Shown: positions 45,591 through 57,546, counted from the first letter of the stretch. The stretch: DNA of 64,000 nt from Salinispora fenicalii (GCF_000514815.1 NZ_AZWQ01000009.1:263904-327903), one strand, 5' to 3'. Numbers and translations: made by a program. The notes: generated by a model from the sequence alone, not told the origin.

Positions 45591-46823
45591 ATGAGCGTCG
45601 ACACGCCTGCCGGGCCCGGCCTATACCCGGACGCCGCCGGTCACTTCGGCCGGTTCGGCGGCCGGTTCGTCCCCGAGGCCCTGGTGGCCGCGTTGGACGA
45701 GCTCGACGGCGCCTGGCGTACCGCGATGGGGGAGGAGTCGTTCCAGACCGAGTTCGCCGCCCTGCTCCGTGACTACGCCGGCGCCCCCTCGTTGCTCTAC
45801 CCCGCCCGGCGGCTCTCCGCCAAGATCGGCGCACAGGTGCTGTTGAAGCGGGAAGACCTCAACCACACCGGGGCGCACAAGGTACGCAACGTGCTTGGCC
45901 AGGCGTTGTTGACGAAACGGATGGGCAAGCAGCGCGTCATCGCCGAGACCGGCGCTGGTCAGCACGGGGTGGCCACCGCCACCGCGGCCGCCCTGTTCGA
46001 TCTTGAGTGTGTGGTCTACATGGGTGAGGTGGACACCCAACGGCAGGCGCTGAACGTGGCGCGCATGCGGATGCTGGGCGCCACCGTGGTGCCGGTCACC
46101 GCCGGGTCCCGCACCCTTAAGGATGCGATGAACGAGGCGATGCGGGACTGGGTTGCCAACGTCGACAGCACCCACTACCTGATCGGTACGGCGGCCGGTC
46201 CGCACCCCTTCCCCGCCCTGGTCCGCGATTTCGTCCGGGGCATCGGTGACGAGGCCCGCCAGCAGTGCCTTGACCTGGTCGGTGCGCTGCCCGACGCGGT
46301 CACCGCCTGCGTCGGCGGCGGCTCCAACGCGCTCGGTGTCTTCCACGCCTTCGTCGACGACCCGAGCGTGCGCCTGTACGGCTTCGAAGCCGGTGGGGAC
46401 GGCCCGGCGACAGGACGGCACGCGGCCAGCATTACTGGCGGCTCCTCAGGCGTGCTGCACGGCACCCGGACCTACGTGCTTCAGGACGCCGATGGTCAGA
46501 CCGTTGAGTCGCACTCGATCTCGGCCGGGCTGGACTACCCGGGCGTTGGGCCGGAGCACGCCTGGCTGCACGATACCGGCCGGGCGACATACCGGCCGGT
46601 GACCGACGCCGACGCGATGGCCGCCTTCGAGTTGCTCTGCCGTACCGAGGGCATCATCCCCGCGATCGAGAGCTCCCACGCGTTGGCCGGCACGGTGGCG
46701 ATCGCCCCGGAACTCACCGCCGAGCTGGGCCGGGAGCCGGTCGTGGTGGTCAACCTCTCCGGCCGTGGTGACAAGGACGTGCACACCGCCGGGGAGTACT
46801 TCGGCGTCCTCGACAAGGAGTGA
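45591..46823 (+). CDS. trpB: Tryptophan synthase beta chain, TrpB
   Basis: PLP enzyme joining indole and serine. The 410 residues include [29 protein letters not shown] with the PLP lysine K97, [18 protein letters not shown], the phosphate-binding GGGSNALG, and [19 protein letters not shown] 45591 follows GAACGAAGGGAACC. This is the main TrpB1 type, which pairs with TrpA encoded 4 bp downstream. Confidence 0.97.
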   Translation: MSVDTPAGPGLYPDAAGHFGRFGGRFVPEALVAALDELDGAWRTAMGEESFQTEFAALLRDYAGAPSLLYPARRLSAKIGAQVLLKREDLNHTGAHKVRNVLGQALLTKRMGKQRVIAETGAGQHGVATATAAALFDLECVVYMGEVDTQRQALNVARMRMLGATVVPVTAGSRTLKDAMNEAMRDWVANVDSTHYLIGTAAGPHPFPALVRDFVRGIGDEARQQCLDLVGALPDAVTACVGGGSNALGVFHAFVDDPSVRLYGFEAGGDGPATGRHAASITGGSSGVLHGTRTYVLQDADGQTVESHSISAGLDYPGVGPEHAWLHDTGRATYRPVTDADAMAAFELLCRTEGIIPAIESSHALAGTVAIAPELTAELGREPVVVVNLSGRGDKDVHTAGEYFGVLDKE

Positions 46824-46827
46824 CAGC

Positions 46828-47631
46828 GTGAGTCGCATCGGGGTCGCGTTCGACCAGGCCCGGGCCGAGGGCCGGGCTGTCCTGGTCGGCTGCATGCCTG
46901 CCGGGTTCCCGACCGTCGAGGGCAGCATCGCCGCGATGACTGCCATGGTCGAAGCGGGCGTGGACGTCATCGAGGTGGAGATTCCGTACTCCGACCCGGT
47001 GATGGATGGTCCGGTCATCCAACAAGCCAGTGATATCGCCCTGGCCGGCGGGGTCCGGGTCGCCGACACGCTGCGCATCGTCGACGCGGTCGCCGCAACT
47101 GGCGCGCCGGTGGTGACGATGACCTACTGGAACCCGATCGAGCAGTACGGTGTTGACGCCTTCGCCCGGGACCTCGCCGCGGCGGGCGGCACCGGGCTGA
47201 TCACGCCCGACCTGATTCCCGACGAGGCGCAGGAGTGGTTGGCCGCCTCCGACGCGTACGGGCTGGACCGGACCTTCCTCGTCTCGCCCTCCTCCACTGA
47301 CGCCCGGCTGCAGATGACCGTCGAGCATTGCCGGGGATTCGTCTACGCGACCGCGATCATGGGGGTGACTGGGGCCCGCACGCAGGCTTCGGCGGCGGCC
47401 CCGGTGCTGGTGTCCCGAGTCCGGGCAGCCACCGATCTGCCGGTCGGCGTCGGCCTCGGGATCGGCACCGGGGAGCAGGCCGGTACGGCAGCCGGATTTG
47501 CCGACGGCGTCATCGTCGGCAGCGCCCTGATCCGCCGCCTGCTCGATGCTCCGAGTCTGTCGGCGGGGCTGACCGCCCTGCGCGAGCTGAGCGCTGAACT
47601 CGCCGCTGGCGTCCGGGCCCCGACCCCCTGA
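46828..47631 (+). CDS. trpA: Tryptophan synthase alpha chain, TrpA
   Basis: Cleaves indole-3-glycerol phosphate and channels indole to TrpB. The 267 residues keep both catalytic acids, E49 and D60, in IEVEIPYSDPVMDGP, and GLITPDLIPDEA and the phosphate loop GVGLGIGTGEQA. GTG 46828 lies 4 nt after the trpB stop. A weak hairpin (ACCCGC / GCGGGT) about 20 nt after the stop may end the operon. Confidence 0.96.
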   Translation: MSRIGVAFDQARAEGRAVLVGCMPAGFPTVEGSIAAMTAMVEAGVDVIEVEIPYSDPVMDGPVIQQASDIALAGGVRVADTLRIVDAVAATGAPVVTMTYWNPIEQYGVDAFARDLAAAGGTGLITPDLIPDEAQEWLAASDAYGLDRTFLVSPSSTDARLQMTVEHCRGFVYATAIMGVTGARTQASAAAPVLVSRVRAATDLPVGVGLGIGTGEQAGTAAGFADGVIVGSALIRRLLDAPSLSAGLTALRELSAELAAGVRAPTP

Positions 47632-47723
47632 CGCTTGCCCTGGTCACCCGCGGCCCGGCGGGTCTACGAGGTGAGCGTCACGGGTCGCGCCGGCCGGGGT
47701 GCCACGGCGGGGCCGATCGGCGG

Positions 47724-47729
47724 TAGCCT
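47724..47729 (+). promoter_or_regulatory. Leaderless -10 (TAGCCT) of lgt
   Basis: TAGCCT ends 8 nt before GTG 47738; no ribosome-binding site precedes this GTG, which supports it over upstream in-frame starts to 47699. Confidence 0.5.
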
Positions 47730-47737
47730 GTGCACTC

Positions 47738-48835
47738 GTGACCCTCGCCTCGCAGACCCCTTTGGCGGCCCTGCCCAGTCCGACCACCGCGGTGTGGCAG
47801 CTGGGCCCGGTGCCGATCCGTGCGTACGCACTGTGCATCCTCCTCGGCATCGTGGTGGCCTGCTGGCTCACTGAGCGGCGGCTGCGCCAGCGTGGGGTGG
47901 CGCCGGGGGCGGTGCTCGACATCGCCCTCTGGGCGGTGCCGGCGGGCATCATCGGCGCCCGGATCTACCACGTGATCTCCTCGCCGGAGAAGTACTTCGG
48001 CACCGGTGGTGATCCATTCAAGGTGTTCGCCATCTGGGAGGGAGGTCTCGGCATTTGGGGTGCCGTGGCCGGTGGCGCGCTTGGTGCGTGGTATGCCGCC
48101 CGTCAGCTCGGTATTCCGTTCGCGGTGGTGGCGGATGCCCTCGCCCCGGGACTGCCGCTGGCCCAGGCGATTGGTCGGCTCGGCAACTGGTTCAACAACG
48201 AGCTCTACGGCGGGCGCACCACCCTGCCCTGGGGTCTGGAGATCCACCGGATGGACCCGGAGACGGGCCAGGCCCTGCGCGACGACGCCGGGAAGCCCAT
48301 CCTGGAGGCGGGTCTCTATCATCCGACATTCGCCTACGAGGCGCTGTGGAACCTGGGAGTGGCCGCCTTCGTCTTCCTCCTCGACCGGCGGCTGAAGCTG
48401 GGCCGCGGCCGGGCCTTCGCGCTCTACGTGCTGGGCTACACGGCCGGCCGATTCTGGATCGAGATGATCCGCACCGACGAGGCGAACACGATCCTCGGCG
48501 TACGGCTGAACGTCTGGACCGCGGCGGTGGTCTTCCTCGCTGCGTTGATCTACTTCCTGCGGGCGCGTGGACCACGCGAGTATCTGATCCCGATCCGCGA
48601 GGTGCCGGCAGCCGCCCCCGAATCCGACGTGTCGCAGGTCGACCTCTCCGCTCGTGAGGCGAGTACCCAGCCGACGGAGCCCGAGGGCTATCAGGTCGTC
48701 AGCGAGGAGCAGTTCCGGCACTGGCAGGAGACGGGTGAGGCGCCACCGGGTCCGGAGTCCGAGAGCTCCGGTGACGATCCGGCTACTGACCGGGCGGCGG
48801 GCGCCACCCGGTCCGCCGACCACCGCGACAGCTGA
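47738..48835 (+). CDS. lgt: Prolipoprotein diacylglyceryl transferase, Lgt
   Basis: Membrane enzyme that attaches diacylglycerol to the lipobox cysteine, the step before LspA. The 365 residues have seven hydrophobic segments and the Lgt signature GRLGNWFNNELYG, with RIYHVISS and the HPTFAYEALWN loop. A hydrophilic tail of about 85 acidic and Pro/Ser-rich residues after the last helix is typical of actinobacterial forms. GTG 47738 is assigned from the leaderless promoter. Confidence 0.95.
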   Translation: MTLASQTPLAALPSPTTAVWQLGPVPIRAYALCILLGIVVACWLTERRLRQRGVAPGAVLDIALWAVPAGIIGARIYHVISSPEKYFGTGGDPFKVFAIWEGGLGIWGAVAGGALGAWYAARQLGIPFAVVADALAPGLPLAQAIGRLGNWFNNELYGGRTTLPWGLEIHRMDPETGQALRDDAGKPILEAGLYHPTFAYEALWNLGVAAFVFLLDRRLKLGRGRAFALYVLGYTAGRFWIEMIRTDEANTILGVRLNVWTAAVVFLAALIYFLRARGPREYLIPIREVPAAAPESDVSQVDLSAREASTQPTEPEGYQVVSEEQFRHWQETGEAPPGPESESSGDDPATDRAAGATRSADHRDS

Positions 48836-48849
48836 GCGAGGAGGGCCGC

Positions 48850-50037
48850 ATGCGTAGCGCGGTCGTGGTCGGCGCCGGTGTCGGTGGCCTTGCGGTCGCG
48901 GGCGCGTTGGCGCGCTCCGGCTGGCAGGTCACGCTGGTCGAGCGAGCCGACCGAATCCGTCCGGAACCCACCGCGGTGGTGCTCTGGCCCAACGGCGTGC
49001 GCGCCCTGCGTGCCCTCGGCCTCGGGGCCGGGCTCGACGCGATCGCCACCCCGTTGTCGAACAGTGGCGTGCGCCGCCCCGACGGCCACCAGCTAGTGCG
49101 GCCCCGCCCGGCCCCGGCGGACCGAAGCCCGGTGGTGGTGCACCAGGAGGACCTGCACGATGCGCTGATCGCCGGGCTGGGCGACGGTGTTGAGTTGCGC
49201 ACCGGCGTGACCCTCCGTTCGGTTCGCGCGGAGCCGGGCGCCCGTCCATCGGTCAGTGACGGCCGGCACACCTACGAGGCGGACCTGGTGGTCGCCGCCG
49301 ATGGCCTCAACAGCGTGGCTCGCGCGCAGCTCGCACCGGAGGCGGCGGTGGTCAGTTGTGGTTCGGCCGCGTGGCGGGCGGTGATCCCGTGGTACCGGAC
49401 GCCCCAACTCCCCGCCGACCTGCCGCCGACCGGGGAGATCCTCGGTGCCGGGTACCGCTTCATCTACGTGTCGCTGGGCGAACGGGGCTCTTCCGGGGCC
49501 TCCAGCCGCGGCGGGATCTACTGGGTGGCCACCGCCGCCGGTGCGCCCCGGCCAGAGTCGCCGGAGATCCAACTCAACCTGCTGCGTCGCTGGTACGCCG
49601 GCTGGCCCGCCCCCATCGCCGACCTGCTCGACGCCACCGATCCGGCCGACCTGGTCCAGCGGGAGATCCGCGAACTGCGCCCGCTGCCCCGCACGTACGG
49701 CTTCCCCACCGGCCCGGGTGGGGCGGTGCTGCTCGGTGACGCCGCGCACGCCATGCCCCCGCACCTGGGGCAGGGGGCCTGCCTCGCCTTCGAGGACGCC
49801 GCGACCCTGGCCGCGCTGCTCCGCGAGTCCCGGCTGCCGGACGCGGTCGTCGCCTACGACCGGACCCGACGGCCCCGGGTGGCGGCGACGGTCCGGCAGA
49901 CCCGACGGATGTCGGCGGTGCTCCAGGCCCGTGGTCGTCTTGCACTTCGGGCACGCGACGCTGTTCTCGGCGCCCTCACCCCCCGACTACTGGGCAGCGC
50001 CGGCACGACCGCTGACCAGTGGCGTCCGCCGTCCTGA
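48850..50037 (+). CDS. FAD-dependent monooxygenase (group A flavin hydroxylase-like)
   Basis: 395 residues of the PHBH-type flavoprotein fold: N-terminal GAGVGGLAVAGAL dinucleotide motif, EADLVVAADGLNS (DG motif), and LLGDAAHAMPPHLGQGACLA (GD motif). Such enzymes hydroxylate aromatic or similar substrates using NAD(P)H and oxygen; the substrate here is unknown. ATG 48850 follows GAGCGAGGAGGGCC, 14 bp after lgt, so it may be co-transcribed with lgt. Confidence 0.88.
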   Translation: MRSAVVVGAGVGGLAVAGALARSGWQVTLVERADRIRPEPTAVVLWPNGVRALRALGLGAGLDAIATPLSNSGVRRPDGHQLVRPRPAPADRSPVVVHQEDLHDALIAGLGDGVELRTGVTLRSVRAEPGARPSVSDGRHTYEADLVVAADGLNSVARAQLAPEAAVVSCGSAAWRAVIPWYRTPQLPADLPPTGEILGAGYRFIYVSLGERGSSGASSRGGIYWVATAAGAPRPESPEIQLNLLRRWYAGWPAPIADLLDATDPADLVQREIRELRPLPRTYGFPTGPGGAVLLGDAAHAMPPHLGQGACLAFEDAATLAALLRESRLPDAVVAYDRTRRPRVAATVRQTRRMSAVLQARGRLALRARDAVLGALTPRLLGSAGTTADQWRPPS

Positions 50038-50099
50038 CCGGCTCTGGAGGCCACGAGGCCATCCGGCGGAGAGCGATGCGGCGCGGAGGTGCACTTTTC

Positions 50100-50161
50100 T
50101 CACACTCTGGAAGGTGTGATCAATCTGCACTGGCCTTGTGCGGCCCCCCCTAACGTAGACT
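50100..50161 (+). promoter_or_regulatory. gltBD control region
   Basis: TCACAC (50100-50105) and GTGTGA (50114-50119) form an inverted repeat with an 8-nt centre, operator-like. A -10 candidate TAGACT lies at 50156-50161, giving a leader of about 60 nt. The -35 is not clear (TTGTGC at 50136 has a short 14-nt spacer). No GlnR-type box was identified with confidence. Confidence 0.4.
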
Positions 50162-50228
50162 CAAGTGACCCTGAGGGCCGACGTCGTCCCGATCAAGATT
50201 GCAGCCTGAGTGACGACAGGAGGCCCGG

Positions 50229-53200
50229 GTGGCCGCTCCGTACCCGCACCGCATCCCACAGCATGTCCCGCACTCCGGCCCGATCGGGTCCACCGCCGGG
50301 CTCTACGACCCCGCGTACGAACGTGATGCGTGCGGGGTGGCGTTCGTGGCGGACCTGCACGGCCGCCGGTCGCACGGGGTGGTGGCGAACGGGCTCGCCG
50401 CCCTGCGCCGGCTCGACCATCGGGGCGCCCGGGGTGCGGAGCCGAACACCGGCGACGGCGCGGGCATCCTGATCCAGGTGCCGGACGCGCTGCTGCGGGC
50501 GGTGGTGGACTTCCCACTGCCCCCGATCGGTGAGTACGCGACCGGCCTGGTCTTCCTGCCCGACGATGACGAGGCCGAGCTCCGGGCCCGCCGGGTGGTG
50601 GAGAAGTACGCGTTGGTCGAGGGCGCCGACCTGCTCGGGTGGCGGGACGTGCCGGTGGATCCGGCGGGCCTGGGCGCGACGGCGCTCGCCGCGATGCCCC
50701 GGGTCCGGCAGCTCTTCGTCACCGCACACCGGCTCACCGACTCGGCGACGAGCCCGGCTGGTTCCCGGTTGACCGGCATCGAGCTGGAGCGGGTGGCGTA
50801 CTGCGTCCGCAAGCAGGCCGAGCGGGAGTCGGCGGAGCGCGGCGTGCCGGCGTACTTTCCGTCGCTCTCCGGCCGCACGATGGTCTGGAAGGGCATGCTC
50901 ACCCCGGACCAGCTGCCGGAGTTCTACCCGGAGCTGACCGACGAGCGGATGCGTAGCGCCATCGCGCTGGTGCACTCCCGGTTCTCCACGAACACCTTCC
51001 CGTCCTGGCCCCTGGCACACCCGTTCCGGTTCATCGCCCACAACGGCGAGATCAACACCATCCGTGGCAACCGGAACTGGATGCAGGCGAGAGAGTCGAT
51101 GCTCGCCGGTGGAGCCGGTGCGGCGCTGCCCGGCAACATTCGTCGGATCTTCCCGGTCTGCACGCCGGGGGCGTCCGATTCCGCCAACTTCGACGAGGTC
51201 CTGGAACTGCTGCACCTGGCGGGACGAAGCCTGCCGCATGCGGTGTTGATGATGATCCCGGAGGCCTGGGAGAACGACCCGGACATGCCCGCTGACCAAC
51301 GGGCCTTCTATCGGTTCCACGCCAGCCTGATGGAACCCTGGGACGGGCCGGCGTCGGTGGCGTTCACCGATGGCGAGATTGTCGGGGCGGTGCTGGACCG
51401 CAACGGCCTACGTCCCGGCCGCTGGTGGCAGACCTCCGACGGGCTGGTCGTGCTTGGCAGCGAGGCGGGTGTGCTGGACCTGGATCCGGCCACCGTGGTC
51501 GCCAAGGGGCGCCTGCAGCCCGGTCGGATGTTCCTGGTGGACACCGTGGGCGGCCGGATCGTGCACGACGACGAGATCAAGGCCCAGCTGGCAGCGGCCC
51601 AGCCGTATGAGGAGTGGCTCCACGCCGGCCTCATCGAGCTGACCGACCTGCCGGCCCGGGAGCACATCGTCTACACCCACGACTCGGTACGTCGTCGGCA
51701 ACAGGCGTTCGGCTACACCGACGAGGAGTTGAAGATTCTCCTCGCGCCGATGGCGCGGGTCGGCGCCGAGCCGATCGGCTCGATGGGAACGGACACCCCG
51801 ATCTCCCCGCTGTCCACCCGACCCCGGCTGCTCTACGACTACTTCCACCAGCTCTTCGCCCAGGTCACAAACCCGCCGCTGGACGCCATCCGGGAGGAGC
51901 TGGTGACCAGCCTCCAGTCCACGATCGGGCCGGAGGGCAACCTGCTCGACCCGGGGGCGGCGAGCTGCCGGCAGCTCGTTGTCCCCTATCCGGTGATCGA
52001 CAACGACGAGCTGGCGAAGATCCTCTCCATCGACGAGGACGGGAACCTCCCCGGATTCAAGGCGGTCCGGGTTTCCGGCCTGTACCGGATCCGGGAGGGC
52101 GGCGCGGGCATCCGGGCGCGGCTGACCGAGATCTGTCGGCACGTCTCCGAGGCCATCGAGGATGGCGTGCGCATCCTCGTTCTCTCCGACCGGGACTCCA
52201 ACGCCGACCTCGCCCCGATCCCGTCGTTGCTGCTCACCGCGGCGGTGCACCAGCATCTGGTTCGGGAACAGACCCGGACCCAGGTGGCGCTGATCGTGGA
52301 GTCCGGTGACTGCCGGGAGGTGCACCACGCGGCCGTGCTGGTCGGGTACGGCGCGGCGGCGGTCAACCCGTACCTGGCGTTCGAGTCGGTGGAAGACATG
52401 ATCTCGACCGGCGCGTTGGTCGGCGTCGAGCCGGGCACCGCGGTCCGCAACTACGTCAAGGCGCTCGGCAAGGGCGTACTGAAGATCATGTCCAAGATGG
52501 GCATCTCGACCGTGTCGTCGTACTGCGGCGCCCAGGTCTTCGAGGCGGTTGGGCTGGACAGCCAGCTGATCGAGCGGTATTTCCGGGGTACTCCCAGCAA
52601 GATCGGCGGGGTTGACCTGGACGGAATCCACGTTGAGGTCGCCGCTCGACACGCCCATGCCTGGCCGGAGCCGGGGACGGCGACGACCGACCGGCTGGAT
52701 GTCGGCGGCGAGTACCAGTGGCGGCGTGAGGGCGAGCTGCACCTGTTCAATCCAGAGACCGTCTTCCTGCTCCAGCACGCCACCCGTAGCCGGCAGTACG
52801 ACGTCTTCCGGGCGTACACCTCGAAGGTTGACGCGTTGGCCGCCCAGGGGGGTGCACTACGGGGTCGGTTCACGCTGCGTACCGGAGTGCGGCCGCCGGT
52901 GCCGATCGAGGAGGTCGAGCCGGCCAGCGAGATCGTTCGGCGTTTCGCTACCGGCGCCATGTCCTACGGGTCGATCTCGGTGGAGGCCCACGAAACCCTC
53001 GCGATCGCGATGAATCGGCTCGGCGGCAAGTCCAACACCGGCGAGGGCGGTGAGGATGTCGAGCGACTGCACGATCCGACCCGCCGCTCCGCCGTCAAGC
53101 AGATCGCCAGCGGTCGGTTCGGGGTCACCACCGAGTACCTCGTGAACGCCGATGACCTGCAGATCAAGATGGCGCAGGGTGCCAAGCCCGGCGAGGGCGG

Positions 53201-54950
53201 CCAACTTCCGGGCAACAAGGTCTGGCCGTGGATCGCCCGGACTCGCCACGCCACGCCGGGGGTCGGTCTGATCTCTCCGCCACCACACCACGACATCTAC
53301 TCCATCGAGGACCTGGCCCAGCTCGTGCACGACCTCAAGTGCGTCAACCCGGCGGCACGGGTGCACGTCAAGCTGGTCAGTGAGGTCGGGGTGGGTACGG
53401 TGGCGGCGGGTGTGGCGAAGCTGAAGGCCGATGTCATCCTCATCTCCGGGCACGATGGCGGCACCGGTGCGTCCCCGCTGAACTCGCTCAAGCACGCGGG
53501 CACCCCATGGGAGCTGGGCCTGGCCGAGGCGCAGCAGACCCTGCTGCTCAACAAGCTCCGGGACCGGGTCACCGTGCAGGTTGATGGTCAGCTCAAGACC
53601 GGTCGGGACGTGCTGGTCGCGGCCCTGCTCGGGGCGGAGGAGTTCGGCTTCGCCACCGCCCCGCTGATCGTCGAGGGCTGCGTGATGATGCGCGTCTGCC
53701 ATCTGGACACCTGCCCGGTCGGCATCGCCACCCAGAACCCAGTGCTGCGCGAGCGGTTCACTGGCCGGCCGGAGTTCGTGGAGAACTTCTTCCTCTTCCT
53801 CGCCGAGGAGGTCCGTGGGTACCTCGCCGAGCTGGGTCTGCGTTCGATCGATGAGGCGATCGGCCGGACCGAACTGCTCGACGTCGCCCCCGCGGTTGAT
53901 CACTGGAAGGCGGCCGGTATCGACCTGAGCCCCGTCCTGCGCCTGCCGGAGCTACCGGAGGAGACCGCTCGGCGGGGCGTGCGCGCCCAGGACCACGGTC
54001 TCGGGCTGGCGTTGGACAACGAGCTGATCGCGCTGGCCGAGCCGGCGCTGCGTTCCGGCACCCGGGTGCGGACGCTGGTGCCGGTGCGTAACGAGCACCG
54101 CAGCGTCGGCGCGATGCTCGGTGGTGAGGTGGTCCGTCGCCACGGCGGGGCCGGCTTGCCCACCGACACGATCGAGTTCGACCTGCACGGCACCGTCGGG
54201 CAGTCGTTCGGTGCGTTCCTGCCGTCCGGGGTCACCCTGCGCCTGTACGGCGACGCCAACGACTACGTCGGCAAGGGGCTCTCCGGGGGGCGGCTGGTGC
54301 TCCGACCGGATCGGGCCGCGCCCTTCGTCAACGCCGAGGCCGTGCCGGGCCGGCGGGCGGAGGATCAGATCATCGCCGGCAACACCATCCTCTACGGTGC
54401 CACGGCAGGTGAGGTCTTCCTTCGCGGTCGGGCGGGGGAGCGGTTCGCGGTACGAAACTCCGGGGCGGCTGCTGTCGTCGAGGGCGTCGGTGATCACGGC
54501 TGCGAGTACATGACCGGCGGTACCGTCGTGGTGTTGGGGCCGACGGGGCGGAACTTCGCGGCCGGGATGTCCGGTGGGACCGCGTTCGTGTGGCGGCTGG
54601 ATCGTCGCCGGGTCAACACGGAGTTGGTGGACCTGACGCCTCTGAGCGAGCAGGAGCAGGCAACCCTCTACGACCTGGTCCAGCGGCACTACACCGAGAC
54701 CGACTCGGCGGTCGCCGAGGACTTGCTCAAGCGTTGGTCGGAGGCGGTGGAGGAGTTCACCGCCGTGGTGCCCCGGGACTATCGCCGGGTGCTGGAGATC
54801 ATGCGGGCTGCCGAAGCCGCCGGCTACGACGTGGACGACGCGGTGATGAGCGCCCTGGCGGCGCCGGCAGCGCAGCCCGCGTCGTCCGCACCGTCCACGC
54901 CGGTGTCGCCCGTCGCGCGGGTGGCCGTCCAGGAGGTAGCTCGTGCCTGA
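50229..54950 (+). CDS. gltB: Glutamate synthase large (alpha) subunit, GltB
   Basis: GOGAT large subunit: takes amide nitrogen from glutamine to 2-oxoglutarate. The 1573 residues are full length. The N-terminal nucleophile is C35 in [10 protein letters not shown] after a 34-residue propeptide. The amidotransferase domain is followed by the central domain, the FMN-binding synthase domain ([46 protein letters not shown]), a 3Fe-4S cysteine cluster ([15 protein letters not shown]), and the C-terminal beta-helix domain. AGGAGG precedes GTG 50229. The stop overlaps gltD. Confidence 0.97.
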   Translation: MAAPYPHRIPQHVPHSGPIGSTAGLYDPAYERDACGVAFVADLHGRRSHGVVANGLAALRRLDHRGARGAEPNTGDGAGILIQVPDALLRAVVDFPLPPIGEYATGLVFLPDDDEAELRARRVVEKYALVEGADLLGWRDVPVDPAGLGATALAAMPRVRQLFVTAHRLTDSATSPAGSRLTGIELERVAYCVRKQAERESAERGVPAYFPSLSGRTMVWKGMLTPDQLPEFYPELTDERMRSAIALVHSRFSTNTFPSWPLAHPFRFIAHNGEINTIRGNRNWMQARESMLAGGAGAALPGNIRRIFPVCTPGASDSANFDEVLELLHLAGRSLPHAVLMMIPEAWENDPDMPADQRAFYRFHASLMEPWDGPASVAFTDGEIVGAVLDRNGLRPGRWWQTSDGLVVLGSEAGVLDLDPATVVAKGRLQPGRMFLVDTVGGRIVHDDEIKAQLAAAQPYEEWLHAGLIELTDLPAREHIVYTHDSVRRRQQAFGYTDEELKILLAPMARVGAEPIGSMGTDTPISPLSTRPRLLYDYFHQLFAQVTNPPLDAIREELVTSLQSTIGPEGNLLDPGAASCRQLVVPYPVIDNDELAKILSIDEDGNLPGFKAVRVSGLYRIREGGAGIRARLTEICRHVSEAIEDGVRILVLSDRDSNADLAPIPSLLLTAAVHQHLVREQTRTQVALIVESGDCREVHHAAVLVGYGAAAVNPYLAFESVEDMISTGALVGVEPGTAVRNYVKALGKGVLKIMSKMGISTVSSYCGAQVFEAVGLDSQLIERYFRGTPSKIGGVDLDGIHVEVAARHAHAWPEPGTATTDRLDVGGEYQWRREGELHLFNPETVFLLQHATRSRQYDVFRAYTSKVDALAAQGGALRGRFTLRTGVRPPVPIEEVEPASEIVRRFATGAMSYGSISVEAHETLAIAMNRLGGKSNTGEGGEDVERLHDPTRRSAVKQIASGRFGVTTEYLVNADDLQIKMAQGAKPGEGGQLPGNKVWPWIARTRHATPGVGLISPPPHHDIYSIEDLAQLVHDLKCVNPAARVHVKLVSEVGVGTVAAGVAKLKADVILISGHDGGTGASPLNSLKHAGTPWELGLAEAQQTLLLNKLRDRVTVQVDGQLKTGRDVLVAALLGAEEFGFATAPLIVEGCVMMRVCHLDTCPVGIATQNPVLRERFTGRPEFVENFFLFLAEEVRGYLAELGLRSIDEAIGRTELLDVAPAVDHWKAAGIDLSPVLRLPELPEETARRGVRAQDHGLGLALDNELIALAEPALRSGTRVRTLVPVRNEHRSVGAMLGGEVVRRHGGAGLPTDTIEFDLHGTVGQSFGAFLPSGVTLRLYGDANDYVGKGLSGGRLVLRPDRAAPFVNAEAVPGRRAEDQIIAGNTILYGATAGEVFLRGRAGERFAVRNSGAAAVVEGVGDHGCEYMTGGTVVVLGPTGRNFAAGMSGGTAFVWRLDRRRVNTELVDLTPLSEQEQATLYDLVQRHYTETDSAVAEDLLKRWSEAVEEFTAVVPRDYRRVLEIMRAAEAAGYDVDDAVMSALAAPAAQPASSAPSTPVSPVARVAVQEVARA

Positions 54951-56448
54951 TTCGTTTGGTTTCCTGCGCTACGACCGGCAGCTCCCCGCCCGCCGGCCCG
55001 TGCCGGTGCGGATCAGGGACTGGCGGGAGGTCTACCCACCGGCAGGTGAGGAGCTGATCCGGGAGCAGGCCACCCGCTGTATGGACTGCGGCATTCCGTT
55101 CTGCCACGATGGCTGCCCGCTGGGCAATCGCATCCCGGACTGGAACGACCTGGTCCGCACCGGTAGTTGGGACGCCGCGGTGGAGACGCTGCACGCCACC
55201 AACAACTTCCCGGAGTTCACCGGTCGGCTCTGCCCGGCACCTTGCGAGGCGGCCTGCGTACTTGGCCTCGGCGGCCAGCAGCCGGTCACGATCAAACAGG
55301 TCGAGGTGGAGATCGCCGATGCCGCCGCAGCCCGTGGCGGGCTGCGGCCCTGGCCGGTGCCGCCGGCCAGTGGCCGTTCGGTGGCGGTGGTCGGCTCCGG
55401 GCCCGCCGGGCTCGCCGCCGCGCAGCAGCTGGCCCGGGCCGGGCATGCGGTCACCGTGTACGAGCGGGACGACGCCCTCGGCGGCCTGCTGCGGTACGGC
55501 ATCCCGGATTTCAAGCTGGAGAAGCACCACATCGACCGGCGGCTGGCGCAGCTCGCCGCCGAGGGGGTGCGCTTCCGCACGGGGGTGGAGGTCGGTGTCG
55601 ACGTGACCGCCGAGCAGCTGCGGGCCGAGCACGACGCGGTGCTGCTCGCCTGCGGCGCCCTGGCCAGCCGGGATACCCCGGCAACCCCCGGGCGATCGCT
55701 GCGCGGTGTGCACCAGGCGATGGGGCACCTCGTCGCGGCAAACCGGGTGGTCGCCGCCGCGGGGGCGAATCCGCCGGCCGCCGCGGTGCTACCGGATGGC
55801 ACGCCGATCGATGCGGCCGGCCGGAACGTCGTCATCATCGGTGGCGGAGATACCGGCGCGGACTGCCTCGGCGTCGCCCACCGGCAGGGTGCCGCTGCGG
55901 TGTACCAGCTCGACCTCTACCCGCAGCCGTCCCGGGAGCGGGACGAGGCGCGGGATCCGTGGCCAACCTGGCCGTGGATCCTGCGCGAGTACCCGGCGCA
56001 CGAGGAGGGCGGGGAGCGGGTCTTCGCCGTCGCCGTGCAGGAGTTCGTGGACGACGGCAGCGGTGCGGTGCGGGCGGTCCGGGTCGCCGAGGTGACGGTG
56101 GAGAAGAGTGCTGGCCGGCGGGTCGTCACCCCGGTGCCGGGCACCGAGCGGGAGCTGCCGGCCGAACTGGTGCTGCTTGCGATTGGTTTCGATGGCACCG
56201 AGCCGCAGCCGCTGCTTGAGCAACTCGGGGTGTCCCGCAACGAACGGGGCGCGGTAGCGGCCCGTTCGGACTGGCAGACCGACGTGGACGGCGTCTTCGT
56301 CGCCGGGGACATGCACCGGGGCGCGTCGTTGATCGTGTGGGCGATCGCCGAGGGCCGGGCCGCCGCTGCCGCCATCCATTCGTACCTGGACGGGCGCGGT
56401 TCGCTGCCGGCGCCGGTGAACTCGGACGCGCGGCCGCTGGCCAGCTGA
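54943..56448 (+). CDS. gltD: Glutamate synthase small (beta) subunit, GltD
   Basis: NADPH-oxidising subunit that feeds electrons to GltB. The 501 residues have an N-terminal 4Fe-4S cysteine set ([20 protein letters not shown] and CPAPCEAAC), a FAD-binding loop [16 protein letters not shown], and an NADPH loop [13 protein letters not shown], with the C-terminal GD motif [21 protein letters not shown] 54943 lies within the end of gltB behind AGGAGGTAGC. Confidence 0.96.
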   Translation: MPDSFGFLRYDRQLPARRPVPVRIRDWREVYPPAGEELIREQATRCMDCGIPFCHDGCPLGNRIPDWNDLVRTGSWDAAVETLHATNNFPEFTGRLCPAPCEAACVLGLGGQQPVTIKQVEVEIADAAAARGGLRPWPVPPASGRSVAVVGSGPAGLAAAQQLARAGHAVTVYERDDALGGLLRYGIPDFKLEKHHIDRRLAQLAAEGVRFRTGVEVGVDVTAEQLRAEHDAVLLACGALASRDTPATPGRSLRGVHQAMGHLVAANRVVAAAGANPPAAAVLPDGTPIDAAGRNVVIIGGGDTGADCLGVAHRQGAAAVYQLDLYPQPSRERDEARDPWPTWPWILREYPAHEEGGERVFAVAVQEFVDDGSGAVRAVRVAEVTVEKSAGRRVVTPVPGTERELPAELVLLAIGFDGTEPQPLLEQLGVSRNERGAVAARSDWQTDVDGVFVAGDMHRGASLIVWAIAEGRAAAAAIHSYLDGRGSLPAPVNSDARPLAS

Positions 56449-56595
56449 GGGGCGGCCGGGGCTGAGGGCGGCCGGTGGTGCAACGTATTCACTTTGATGA
56501 ATTGCTTCGGTAGTATTACCAGCTAGTAACAACTCCTACCCTGGCCACGCGCGCGGTCTCTGGGCTCCACCACCACCGGCCCTGTGGAGGTCCAC

Positions 56596-57393
56596 ATGCC
56601 ACCCCGTGCACCCGCCCGCGCCCTGGCGGCGCTGGTCGCCCTCTGCGTCGCCGTCGTCGGCGCAGTACTGGTTCCCAGCGCCGCGCAGGCCGCGACCATC
56701 AACTACGTCGCGCTCGGCGACTCGTACTCCAGCGGCGTCGGTGCCGGCCCGTATGACGGGTCCAGCTGCCTGCGCAGTCAGAAGTCCTACGCCCCGCGCT
56801 GGGCTGCGGCGAATGCGGTGACCAGCTTCCAGTTCCCGGCCTGTGGTGGAGCGGTCACCGCCGATGTCATCGACAGCCAGGTCGACACGCTCAGCGCGAG
56901 CACCACGATGGTGACCGTCACCATCGGTGGTAACGACGCCGGCTTCGCGAGCGTGATGCTCACCTGCCGGTTCGGCAGCACCTCGGCCTGCACGGAGGCC
57001 ATTGACGAGGCCCGGGACTTCGCCCAGACCACCTTGCCTGGCCGGCTGGACGCCACCTACGCGGCGATCCGGGACCGGGCGCCGAACGCCCGGCTGATCG
57101 TGCTCGGCTACCCGCGCCTCTTCGAGACCGGCTGGTGTGGCCTGTTCGGGATGAGCGCCACCAAGCGGCAGCAGCTCAACGAGGCCGCTGACCTCCTCAC
57201 CAGCATCACCGCCGGCCGCGCCGCCGCGGCCGGTGCCACCTTCGCTGACCCTCGTTCCTACTTCGCCGGCCACGGCGTCTGCGGCGACGAGCCCTGGATC
57301 AACGATGTCACCAGGCTTATCGAGGCGTATCACCCCAACGACGAGGGCTACCGCGACGGCTACCTGCCGGCGCTGAACGCCGTCACCGGCTGA
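56596..57393 (+). CDS. Secreted SGNH/GDSL-family lipase or esterase
   Basis: 265 residues. A signal peptide (about 1-32, AQA|AT cleavage) is followed by the SGNH hydrolase fold: block I GDSYSSG with nucleophile S43, block III GGND, and block V YHPNDEGYRDGY with the catalytic His. Six cysteines suggest three disulfides, as in Streptomyces secreted lipases. ATG 56596 follows GGAGG with a 5-nt gap. The AT-rich 56480-56545 stretch upstream probably holds the promoter; TTAC/GTAA inverted bits occur but no clear -35/-10 pair was fixed. Confidence 0.9.
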   Translation: MPPRAPARALAALVALCVAVVGAVLVPSAAQAATINYVALGDSYSSGVGAGPYDGSSCLRSQKSYAPRWAAANAVTSFQFPACGGAVTADVIDSQVDTLSASTTMVTVTIGGNDAGFASVMLTCRFGSTSACTEAIDEARDFAQTTLPGRLDATYAAIRDRAPNARLIVLGYPRLFETGWCGLFGMSATKRQQLNEAADLLTSITAGRAAAAGATFADPRSYFAGHGVCGDEPWINDVTRLIEAYHPNDEGYRDGYLPALNAVTG

Positions 57394-57449
57394 CCCGTCC
57401 TGGCGTTCGGCTGCCCCGTCTTGGCGTTCGGCTGCCCTGTCCTGGCGCT
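57387..57449. repeat. Three-copy 21-bp tandem repeat spanning a lipase stop codon
   Basis: Units at 57387, 57408 and 57429 follow CGGCTGMCCYGTCYTGGCGYT. The first contains the TGA stop of the lipase gene at 57391-57393. The rest of 57450-57546 holds nothing recognised. Confidence 0.8.
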
Positions 57450-57546
57450 GACTGACTCAGCCCGGCGGCCGGCGGTCCCTGGTGGACTGCCGGCCGGCCG
57501 TGGGGGGCAGGTGCGGACGGCGGCGGTGCTGGCCGCCGCCTCTGGT